Assembly: GCA_903928495.1 (NCBI GenBank)
Contig: CAIYQZ010000078.1
Coordinates: 1 to 64,000 of the forward strand
From: an uncultured bacterium
Lineage (GTDB): Bacteria > Pseudomonadota > Gammaproteobacteria > Burkholderiales > Burkholderiaceae_C
Direction of reading: 5' to 3'
Length of the DNA: 64,000 nt
In this document: in pieces, positions 56,106-63,426 of the stretch
Layout: each line of letters begins with the position of its first letter
How positions within the stretch are numbered: the first letter of the stretch is position 1
Program-made: the position numbers and the translations under genes
Notes under the pieces: model-generated
Database searches by the model: none
What the model saw: the letters and a program-made list of their open reading frames with translations, nothing else
Told to the model about the DNA's origin: nothing

Positions 56106-57698
56106 TCAGGCTGACAGCTGAAAGATCTGTACCGCGCGCTGCAGCGTATCGGCCTTGCGTTCCAGCTCCTGGCAGGCACGGGCGGACACATCGGCCTGCT
56201 GGGCGTTTTCCTGCGTCACGCCGTCCAGCACCTGCATGGCCTGGTTGATCTGCTCCATGCCCTGGGCCTGCTCGCTGGCCGCATCGGTGATCTGCTGCAG
56301 AACTGCGCTCACTTTCTCCACAGAACCCACTGCGTGCCGAATGGTGCTGGCGGCACGGTCCACCGTGGTGGTGCCTTTGTCCACCTCGGTCAGCGAGGCC
56401 TGGATGAGGTCGCGGATTTCATGCGCGGCCTGCGTGCTGCGCTGCGCCAGAAGCCGCACTTCCCCCGCCACAACGGCAAAACCCCGGCCTTGCTCGCCCG
56501 CATGGGCAGCCTCCACCGCCGCGTTCAGCGCCAGCAAGTTGGTTTGGAAGGCCAGGCTCTCGATGACTTCAATGATGGCGGTGATGCGGGACGACGCCGA
56601 CTGGATTTCGTGCATGGAATGCGAGACCGCGTCCACGGCCTGACCGCCTCGGGTGGCCTCGGCCGAGGCTTCGACGCCCAATTGCGCCACGTCGTTCACG
56701 GTCTCAACGGTCTGGCGGATCGTGCCGGACACCTGTTCGACCGAGGCCGATGTTTCTTCCACGCCGCTGGCTTGCGACTCGGTGCGCCTTGCCAGCTCCT
56801 GGCTGCCCTGGTAGATGTCGCGAGCCTTGTCGACCATTCCGTCAACCTCACCGCGCACGTCGGTGACCACAGCGCGCATGTTGAGGTTGATGAGCCACAA
56901 GCGGCGCATCAGCGAGCCCAGAGGACTGGTGGTTTTGAAATCCATGGTGCCGTTCAGGTTGCAACCGGCCACATCACACGCCAGCCGATCGGCAGACGAC
57001 AACTCCCGCAGCACCGTCCGGTTCAGCCAGGCCATCACGGCTGTGCCCCCCAGCACAAACAGCAGCACCTGCCATGCCCAAAGTGGCAGGCCGGTCGATT
57101 CGGCTCCCACCAGCCCAGGCCATACCGCAGGTGTCATGCCAAGGGCCAGGCAGGCGGCCAAGGCCAGAGTCAACCGGTGCGCCAGGCTCAGGCGGTGCAG
57201 CCGCCCCAGCGCGTCGCGCCACCCCAGGGGGCGCACGCCACCAGCGTGGATCTTGAAGGTGTGGTGTCCCGAGGCACGTTCCTGTGCCACCTTCGCGTAC
57301 AAAGCCTCAGCTCCGGCGATTTGCGCACGCGTGGGCTTCAGACGCACCGACATGTAGGCAGAGGGTTTGCCGTTTTTCATCACCGGCGACACATTGGCGT
57401 GAACCCAGTAGTGGTCGCCGTTCTTGCGGCGGTTTTTGACAATGCCGCTCCAAGGCCGCCCGCGTCCGACCGTCGCCCACATGTCGGCAAAGGCTTCGGG
57501 CGGCATGTCGGGATGGCGCACGATGCTGTGGGGTTGCCCCAGCAGTTCGTCATAGTCGAAGCCACTGGCTTTCACGAACTCGGCATTGCAGTGGGTGATG
57601 CGCCCCTGCGGATCGGTGGTGGACACCAGTGTGGTGCCCTCCGTCAGCTCGAATTCGCGCTGGGTGACAGGGGGCAATGCAACAGACAGTTTCGACAT
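56106..57698 (-). CDS. PAS-type (Aer-like) chemoreceptor
   Basis: This 530-residue protein has an N-terminal PAS domain (about 15-120, with [21 protein letters not shown]), two closely spaced membrane helices (about 175-220) and a signalling domain with the tip [36 protein letters not shown]. The architecture matches aerotaxis receptors that sense redox state through FAD. A perfect FNR-type site lies upstream. ATG 57698 is preferred over GTG 57704. Confidence 0.92.
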   Translation of the reverse strand: MSKLSVALPPVTQREFELTEGTTLVSTTDPQGRITHCNAEFVKASGFDYDELLGQPHSIVRHPDMPPEAFADMWATVGRGRPWSGIVKNRRKNGDHYWVHANVSPVMKNGKPSAYMSVRLKPTRAQIAGAEALYAKVAQERASGHHTFKIHAGGVRPLGWRDALGRLHRLSLAHRLTLALAACLALGMTPAVWPGLVGAESTGLPLWAWQVLLFVLGGTAVMAWLNRTVLRELSSADRLACDVAGCNLNGTMDFKTTSPLGSLMRRLWLINLNMRAVVTDVRGEVDGMVDKARDIYQGSQELARRTESQASGVEETSASVEQVSGTIRQTVETVNDVAQLGVEASAEATRGGQAVDAVSHSMHEIQSASSRITAIIEVIESLAFQTNLLALNAAVEAAHAGEQGRGFAVVAGEVRLLAQRSTQAAHEIRDLIQASLTEVDKGTTTVDRAASTIRHAVGSVEKVSAVLQQITDAASEQAQGMEQINQAMQVLDGVTQENAQQADVSARACQELERKADTLQRAVQIFQLSA

Positions 57699-57783
57699 GG
57701 GCACACTCGGGCAGTAGGAGTCGCTGGAAAGTGCCGAATTTTCAAGGGTTAACCCGCAAACAGGGACACATTGCGCTGCTGGC

Positions 57784-57797
57784 TTGATTTAAATCAA
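57784..57797. promoter_or_regulatory. Perfect FNR/ANR-type box
   Basis: TTGAT-TTAA-ATCAA is an exact match to the consensus for Crp/Fnr-type anaerobic regulators. It lies 86 bases before the PAS receptor start (minus strand) and 97 bases before the ABC ATPase start (plus strand), so it could control either gene. Confidence 0.7.
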
Positions 57798-57853
57798 ATG
57801 AGCACACAGACCCAAAACGCACCAAGTTGGCACACCAAAGATAGTTTTAATCA

Positions 57854-57885
57854 ATAGCTTGGAAATGAATACAGAAAAGCGCTGG
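57854..57885 (-). repeat. Dispersed repeat copy supplying the ATPase ribosome site
   Basis: On the minus strand CCAGCGCTT, 17 bases, AGCTAT: a perfect match. On the plus strand its end gives GCTGGAG; GGAG (57884-57887) sits 6 bases before the TTG start at 57894. Confidence 0.88.
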
Positions 57886-57893
57886 AGCCTTAT

Positions 57894-58577
57894 TTGACTG
57901 ATATTTTGAGCCTGCAAGGCATTCGCAAAAGCTACCACTTGGGCACACCGGTGGAGGCCGAGGTGCTGCACGGCATTGACGTGGCGCTGGTGCAGGCAGA
58001 GTTCGTGGGCCTCACCGGCCCGTCGGGCTCGGGCAAGAGCACGTTGCTCAACATCATTGGCCTTCTGGAGCGGCCCACCTCTGGCACGCTGACCATTGCA
58101 GGCCAGCCCACGCAGGCGCTGGACGACGCGGCACTCACCCGCTTGAGGGGCCGCACCATCGGGTTTGTGTTCCAGTTCCACCACCTTCTGCCCGCGTTCA
58201 CCGCTTTGGAAAACGTGATGCTGCCGTCCATCATCGAGCAGGGCCAGGCCACCACCGAGGCCGAAGCGTTCGGGCGCGAATTGCTGGCACGCGTGGGCCT
58301 GAGGGACGCGGCGCACAAGCGGCCCGGCGAGCTGTCCGGTGGCATGCAGCAGCGCGTGGCCATCGCGCGTGCGCTGGCCCTGCAGCCCCGCCTCATCCTG
58401 GCCGATGAGCCCACCGGCAACCTCGACACCGTGAGCGCCGACGAGGTGTTTGCCCTGCTGCGCGAGTTCAACCAGGACCACGGCAGTGCCTGCCTGATCG
58501 TCACGCACGACCCGCGCCTGGCCCAACGCTGCGACCGCCAACTGGTGCTGGTGGACGGACGGCTGGTGCAGGGCTGA
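57894..58577 (+). CDS. ABC transporter ATP-binding protein (LolD/MacB type)
   Basis: This 227-residue ATPase has Walker A (GPSGSGKST), signature LSGGMQQRVAIARAL and Walker B (LILADEPTGNLD). It starts at TTG with GGAG 6 bases upstream. It is the likely partner of the MacAB-like adaptor and permease at 53483-56067. The intervening receptor gene on the other strand looks like a later insertion into an ancestral operon. Confidence 0.92.
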   Translation: MTDILSLQGIRKSYHLGTPVEAEVLHGIDVALVQAEFVGLTGPSGSGKSTLLNIIGLLERPTSGTLTIAGQPTQALDDAALTRLRGRTIGFVFQFHHLLPAFTALENVMLPSIIEQGQATTEAEAFGRELLARVGLRDAAHKRPGELSGGMQQRVAIARALALQPRLILADEPTGNLDTVSADEVFALLREFNQDHGSACLIVTHDPRLAQRCDRQLVLVDGRLVQG

Positions 58578-58586
58578 CAGGCGGCG

Positions 58587-58610
58587 CAAATGTTCACCAC
58601 GGAACATTTG
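58587..58610. terminator. Perfect 9-bp inverted repeat after the ATPase
   Basis: CAAATGTTC (58587-58595) pairs with GAACATTTG (58602-58610) over ACCACG. No T run follows on the plus strand. It could terminate weakly or be a protein-binding site upstream of the riboswitch-controlled gene. Confidence 0.45.
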
Positions 58611-58654
58611 TCCTTGCCCGCCCGGGAAGTCTCGCTTACATTGAAAGTGCAATT

Positions 58655-58742
58655 GACACTGGCACACCCGCTGAAAAGCGGCGTCGCAAAGCTTCCGGTC
58701 TAAAGCTGCACCTCGGTGCAGCCATGACAGCGGGGTTCCCAA
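58655..58742 (+). ncRNA. Cyclic-di-GMP-I (GEMM-I) riboswitch
   Basis: The first stem closes on a GAAA tetraloop (CCGCT-GAAA-AGCGG, 58668-58681). The conserved core CGCAAAGC-TTCCGG-TCTAAAG follows, then the second hairpin (CTGCAC-CTCG-GTGCAG) and the signature ACAGCGGGGTTCC. These match, in order, the GEMM-I aptamer. Downstream, CCGCGC/GCGCGG and GCCCCA/TGGGGC hairpins at 58753-58797 could be the expression platform. The aptamer precedes the DUF1800 gene by about 95 bases. A promoter candidate is TTGCCC-N16-TTACAT at 58614-58641. Confidence 0.9.
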
Positions 58743-58837
58743 AATGCACACTGCCGCGCGCTTCACGGTGCGCGGTGGCCCCATGCGCGTTGGGGCTGGT
58801 CGTCGATCGCAGTCAACCCTTTTCAAGGAGTACCGCG

Positions 58838-61144
58838 ATGACCGCTATCCGATCGAGCAGACCGCCGTCAAGGCTGTCTTTGTTGGGCGCTGCAGCCCTG
58901 GCACTGAGCCCCATGTGGGCAGAGGCAGCCACACAAACCATCCAGGGCAAGCAGTTCCAGGTCACAGCCTGTGCAGTCGAACTGAATACAGGCTCAAACC
59001 CCGAACAAAGCAATTGCAGGTTTACCGGAAGCCAGGAGGTGGCTTATGGCAGCGGGAATCGATTTGTGTTGAAAACATTCAGCAGCAGCCCAGTGCAGTG
59101 TGGCAACCACACATTTGGTACTGACCCAGCGCCGAATCAAGCCAAGAAATGCTTCCTGCCAGCGCAAGCGCCAGCACCAGCACCCGTGCCAGCTGGCGAT
59201 GTATGCCTTTTCGAACACATCAACTACGGCGGCGCCAGCCTTTGCGTATCAGCCAGGCAGGCCAATGCCATGCCAGCGGGTTGGAATGACCGCGTGTCGT
59301 CAGTCAAGCTGGCCAGCGGGTTCAAGCTTGAGCTTTACGAGCACAACAACAAGGGCGGGCGGATGCTGTTGCTGGAAGTCAGCGCGCCCAACCTTGTGAC
59401 CTTGGGTTTCAACGACCGAACATCGTCTTACGTTGCCAGTCGGGTGATGGGTACACCACCACCACCACCACCGCCGCCACCGCCAGCTCCAACCCCGGCG
59501 CCCAGCCCATCGCCCTCCCCTGCTCCTGCGCCCGCTCCCAGTCCCACTCCAGCGCCCGCACCTTCACCCAGTCCTGCTCCTGCTCCAGTGCCCACTGCCA
59601 AGGCTGATGCCGCACGCCTGTTGGTACAGGCCACATACGGCCCCACCATGGGCGAGATCGACAGCGTTGCTGCGTCGGGGGCAGAGGCGTGGGTGACACA
59701 GCAGTTCGCCACGCCGCCCATGGACACCCACTGGGCTTACGTGATGGAGCGCAAAGGCCCCATCGGCTGCACTGTATGTAACGCGCAATACATCAACGCC
59801 ACCATGGAAAGTTTCTGGACACAGGCCGTGCGCGGACCTGACCAGCTGCGCCAGCGCACTGTGCTGGCACTGAGCGAACTGTTTGTGGTGTCCACCGTCA
59901 ACAGTCCGGTCGATATCCATGCCGATGCCCATGCCAGTTACCTGGACATGCTGTCGCGCAATGCATTCGGCAACTTCCGCACCCTGCTGGAACAGGTCAG
60001 CACCCACCCGACCATGGCGCACTACCTGTCGCACATGAGAAACCAGAAGGAAGACCCCACGACGGGTCGCATCCCCGATGAAAACTATGCAAGGGAGGTG
60101 ATGCAGCTCTTCAGCATCGGCTTGTGGCAACTGAACGCCGACGGCACACGCAAGCTAGACGGCAGCGGACGCCCCATTCCGACCTACGGACAGGACGACG
60201 TGATGGGACTGGCGAAGGTCTTCACTGGCTGGAGCTGGAATGGCCCGGACAAGAGCGGGAGCCGCTGGGAGGGTTGGATCGGCAAGAACTGGAAAGACCA
60301 GTTGCAGAACTACCCTGACCACCACTCGCAAAGTGAAAAACGCTTCCTCGGCACAGTGGTACCTGCGGGCACCTCAGGTGAGCAGTCCATGAAAGTGGCC
60401 ATGGACACGCTGTTCAACCACCCGAATGTGGGCCCGTTCATCGGCAGCCAGTTGATCAAACGCTTTGTCACCAGCAACCCCAGCCCCGCCTACGTGGGCA
60501 GAGTGGCGGGAGCCTTCAACAACAACGGAGGAGGTGTGCGGGGCGACATGAAGGCTGTGCTCCGCGCTGTGCTGCTGGACCCTGAAGCCCGCAGTGCCGC
60601 ACAACTGGCCGACTCCAACTGGGGCAAGCTGCGCGAGCCGCTGGTGCGCTTCGGCAACTGGATGCGCGCCTTCAATGCCAGTGCCGCTAACGGGTACTAC
60701 AGCATCTGGAATCTGGAAGACCCTGTGTCCAGCATTGGCCAGAACCCGTTGCGGGCACCCAGCGTGTTCAACTGGTTCCGCCCCGGCTATGCACCTCCCG
60801 GCGAAATTCTGCGCAAAGGCCTGGTGGCACCGGAGTTCCAGATCACCCACGAAACCACCACCACGGGCTACGCCAACTTTGTGACCCACACGGTGGAGCG
60901 CGGGCACGGCTGGAACAGCAGCGCCATCAAAGCCAACTACTCACCCGAAGTGGCGCTGGCCAACAACCCGGCCGCACTGATGGACAGGCTCAACCTACTG
61001 TTGACGGCAGGCCGAATGAGTGCCAGCACCCGCCAAACCATTCTGGATGCCGTGACAGCCATGCCTGCCACCAAGCCCGAAGCCCGAGTGCACACCGCTG
61101 TGGCGCTGACCATGCTGTCGCCTGACTTCATCGTGCAGAAATAA
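58838..61144 (+). CDS. Secreted betagamma-crystallin-like/DUF1800 fusion protein
   Basis: This 768-residue protein has a signal peptide (about 1-31, ending WAEAA), a small Cys-containing domain (about 32-112) and a betagamma-crystallin-like domain (about 121-204) with two Ca2+-type motifs, NDRVSS (150-155) and NDRTSS (192-197). A Pro-rich linker (about 206-256) leads to a full DUF1800 domain (about 260-768). DUF1800 proteins occur beside DUF1501 genes; their function is unknown. ATG 58838 with AAGGAG upstream is the start; an ATG at 58724 lies inside the riboswitch. It is predicted to be controlled by c-di-GMP. Confidence 0.85.
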   Translation: MTAIRSSRPPSRLSLLGAAALALSPMWAEAATQTIQGKQFQVTACAVELNTGSNPEQSNCRFTGSQEVAYGSGNRFVLKTFSSSPVQCGNHTFGTDPAPNQAKKCFLPAQAPAPAPVPAGDVCLFEHINYGGASLCVSARQANAMPAGWNDRVSSVKLASGFKLELYEHNNKGGRMLLLEVSAPNLVTLGFNDRTSSYVASRVMGTPPPPPPPPPPAPTPAPSPSPSPAPAPAPSPTPAPAPSPSPAPAPVPTAKADAARLLVQATYGPTMGEIDSVAASGAEAWVTQQFATPPMDTHWAYVMERKGPIGCTVCNAQYINATMESFWTQAVRGPDQLRQRTVLALSELFVVSTVNSPVDIHADAHASYLDMLSRNAFGNFRTLLEQVSTHPTMAHYLSHMRNQKEDPTTGRIPDENYAREVMQLFSIGLWQLNADGTRKLDGSGRPIPTYGQDDVMGLAKVFTGWSWNGPDKSGSRWEGWIGKNWKDQLQNYPDHHSQSEKRFLGTVVPAGTSGEQSMKVAMDTLFNHPNVGPFIGSQLIKRFVTSNPSPAYVGRVAGAFNNNGGGVRGDMKAVLRAVLLDPEARSAAQLADSNWGKLREPLVRFGNWMRAFNASAANGYYSIWNLEDPVSSIGQNPLRAPSVFNWFRPGYAPPGEILRKGLVAPEFQITHETTTTGYANFVTHTVERGHGWNSSAIKANYSPEVALANNPAALMDRLNLLLTAGRMSASTRQTILDAVTAMPATKPEARVHTAVALTMLSPDFIVQK

Positions 61145-61155
61145 GGAGTATCCGA

Positions 61156-62553
61156 ATGAACACCTTCAATACCTCAGGGCCCATGCGGGCCGGTCGGCGC
61201 GAGTTTCTGCGTCGCGCATCCTTTATGGCAGCCAGTGCGGGCTCACCCTTTGCTCTGAATTTGCTGGCCATGGGTGCCGCCAGCGCACAAACCGGCGGTG
61301 GGCATAAGGCGCTGGTGTGCGTGTTTCTGGCGGGCGGCAACGACCAGTCAAACACCGTGGTCCCCACCAGCTCGGCGGGCTGGGCCGCGTACTCTCAGGC
61401 ACGGCCCACGCTGGCCATACCGGCGGCACAGTTGCTATCCATCAACCCAGCTGACTACAACGGTGAGCCGCTAGGGCTGCATGGCTCCCTGAGCGCACTC
61501 AAACCGCTGTTTGACCAACAGCGGGTGGCGTTGCTGGCCAACGTGGGAACGCTGGCGGCACCCATTACCAAAGCGCAATGGAACCGGGGCAATGCGACCG
61601 TGCCCACACCGGCACAGCTGTTTTCGCACTCTGACCAGCAGGGTGCCTGGCAAACCGGGCTGCCCGACCAACCTTCTGAAACCGGGTGGTTAGGCCGCAC
61701 GGGCGACCTGACCGCCAGCGCCTTCAACCCGGGCAGCGGTGTATCCATTGCCATGTCGGTGGCGGGCAACAACATCATGCAGGCGGGCAACAGCACCATC
61801 CAGTATCAGCTGACGACACAGGGTGCCGTGAAGGTGTCGGCCGTGACATCAGGCCTGTACGGATCGGCAGCAGGCGCCACTGCCGCCCGGCGCCTGATGA
61901 CCGACACACGCAACACCTTGCTGGAAAACGAGCTGAACAAGGTGTCCAGCCGTTCCATCAGCACCGAGGCGCTGGTCAGCAACGCCTTGGCCGGCACACC
62001 CGCCTTGTCTGCATTTCCGGACACGTCAATGGGCAAACAGCTGAGCATGGTGGCCCGCATGATTGCCGCACGCGGCGCCCTGGGCCAGCAGAGGCAGATT
62101 TTCTTCGTGCAGCAGGGTGGCTATGACTTCCATGACAACCTGCCCACCGACCACGCCAACCGCATGCGGGAACTGGGTGATGCGCTGGCAGCGTTCTACC
62201 AGGCCACACAGAGCCTGGGTGTTCAGGACAGCGTGACGACCTTCACCGCGTCGGACTTTGGCCGCGCCCTGCAAAGCAACGGGCGTGGCTCAGACCATGG
62301 CTGGGGCGGGCACCACTTCATCATGGGCGGCGCGGTGGCAGGCAACCGGGTGTACGGCAGTTTTCCCCAGACAGCGCTGGGCGGCAGCCAGGACGCCGGA
62401 CAGGGAAGGCTGATTCCCACCACCTCCGTGGACGAATACGGAGCCACGCTGGCACGCTGGTTCGGCGTATCGGAGAGCAACCTGCCCGTGGTGTTGCCCA
62501 ACCTCCGCCGTTTTGCGACACCTGACCTTGGCTTCATGCGGAAACCAGCCTGA
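61156..62553 (+). CDS. DUF1501 family Tat-exported protein
   Basis: This 465-residue protein has a Tat signal (RREFLRRASF, about 14-23) and the DUF1501 pattern: VCVFLAGGNDQSNTVVP, NGRGSDHGWGGHHFIMGG. The family is related to alkaline phosphatase/sulfatase folds, but no activity is established. AAGGAG lies before the ATG, 11 bases after the DUF1800 stop, so the two are co-transcribed and share the riboswitch. Confidence 0.88.
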   Translation: MNTFNTSGPMRAGRREFLRRASFMAASAGSPFALNLLAMGAASAQTGGGHKALVCVFLAGGNDQSNTVVPTSSAGWAAYSQARPTLAIPAAQLLSINPADYNGEPLGLHGSLSALKPLFDQQRVALLANVGTLAAPITKAQWNRGNATVPTPAQLFSHSDQQGAWQTGLPDQPSETGWLGRTGDLTASAFNPGSGVSIAMSVAGNNIMQAGNSTIQYQLTTQGAVKVSAVTSGLYGSAAGATAARRLMTDTRNTLLENELNKVSSRSISTEALVSNALAGTPALSAFPDTSMGKQLSMVARMIAARGALGQQRQIFFVQQGGYDFHDNLPTDHANRMRELGDALAAFYQATQSLGVQDSVTTFTASDFGRALQSNGRGSDHGWGGHHFIMGGAVAGNRVYGSFPQTALGGSQDAGQGRLIPTTSVDEYGATLARWFGVSESNLPVVLPNLRRFATPDLGFMRKPA

Positions 62554-62573
62554 CACCGGAGCACTGGCGGGTG

Positions 62574-62603
62574 CCCACAACTGACGAGCCTGGCAGTTGT
62601 GGG
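62574..62603 (+). terminator. Strong hairpin after DUF1501
   Basis: CCCACAACTG (62574-62583) pairs perfectly with CAGTTGTGGG (62594-62603) over a 10-base loop, 20 bases after the stop. No T run follows, so termination may be Rho-assisted. Confidence 0.55.
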
Positions 62604-62697
62604 TGCGCGGGCGGCAGTGTCTGGCACCTTGCCGGTGGGGAGATGAAGGGTACCAGTGCCGAAGACATTTGATTTCCAAACAGTTTTCGGGTTTCAT

Positions 62698-62712
62698 TGG
62701 CACCACGTGAGC
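62698..62712 (+). promoter_or_regulatory. Sigma54-like sequence upstream of the Rieske gene
   Basis: TTGGCAC with GC exactly 10 bases after GG. The -24 half is perfect but the -12 half reads GAGC. An ATACCCC half-site (62728-62734) lies just downstream. Both are weak. Confidence 0.22.
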
Positions 62713-62768
62713 TGGCACAAGACTTGATACCCCTGTCACGCCGAAGCCCATTCACACCACCCGCTGCC

Positions 62769-63395
62769 ATGAACACCACCCTGCCGCCATTTGCCGCGCT
62801 GTCCTCCGATGCTGCCGACCACGATGCCGAACGCCGACAGATGTTGCTGGCCACCGCCGGTGTGGCCTGTGCGGGCACGCTGGCCACGGCGTGGCCGTTT
62901 GTATCGTCATTTGCGCCCAGCGAACGGGCACATGCCCAAGGCGCGAGCGTGGAGGCAAGTGTGGACGACATCCCGCCAGGCTCCATCAAGACCGTCGAAT
63001 GGCGGGGCAAACCGGTGTGGATCATGCGGCGCACCCCTGAAATGCTGGCGGCGCTGCCCTCCCTGAACAGCCAACTGGCTGACCCCGACTCTCAGCGTGA
63101 CCAGCAACCAGATTACGCACGCAACCCCGCCCGCTCCATCCAGCCCGAGTTGCTGGTGGTGACGGCCATTTGCACGCACCTGGGTTGCTCGCCCAACATG
63201 GTTGCTGAAGGCTCAGGCAACCCCAGCGTGGCAACCGACTGGAAAGGCGGCTTCTTCTGCCCTTGCCACGGGTCAACGTTCGACCTGGCCGGACGCGTCT
63301 TCAAAAACAAGCCCGCCCCCACCAACCTGGAAGTGCCCCCGCACCAGTACCTGTCTGCCACGCGGGTTCTGATCGGCGAAGACGGCAAAGCCTGA
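62769..63395 (+). CDS. petA: Rieske iron-sulfur protein, cytochrome bc1 type
   Basis: This 208-residue protein has an N-terminal membrane helix with a twin-arginine-like start (ERRQMLLATAG) and the Rieske cluster motifs CTHLGC (Cys135, His137, Cys140) and CPCHG (Cys164, Cys166, His167). It resembles the iron-sulfur subunit of the bc1 complex. No cytochrome b or c1 gene follows, so it is an orphan or second copy. The symbol is by homology only. Confidence 0.85.
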   Translation: MNTTLPPFAALSSDAADHDAERRQMLLATAGVACAGTLATAWPFVSSFAPSERAHAQGASVEASVDDIPPGSIKTVEWRGKPVWIMRRTPEMLAALPSLNSQLADPDSQRDQQPDYARNPARSIQPELLVVTAICTHLGCSPNMVAEGSGNPSVATDWKGGFFCPCHGSTFDLAGRVFKNKPAPTNLEVPPHQYLSATRVLIGEDGKA

Positions 63396-63426
63396 CCGGC
63401 CTGTTTCACATTTGCGAAAGCGCGCC

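Noticed and set aside
58724-58837. Upstream in-frame ATG that would extend the DUF1800 protein by 38 residues
   Set aside because: The ATG lies inside the c-di-GMP aptamer, the extension has no family match, and a strong AAGGAG plus signal peptide begin at 58838.
59450-59606. Tandem Pro/Ala/Ser codon repeats as a possible CRISPR or satellite
   Set aside because: They are an in-frame Pro-rich linker of the DUF1800 protein; there are no spacers or regular units.
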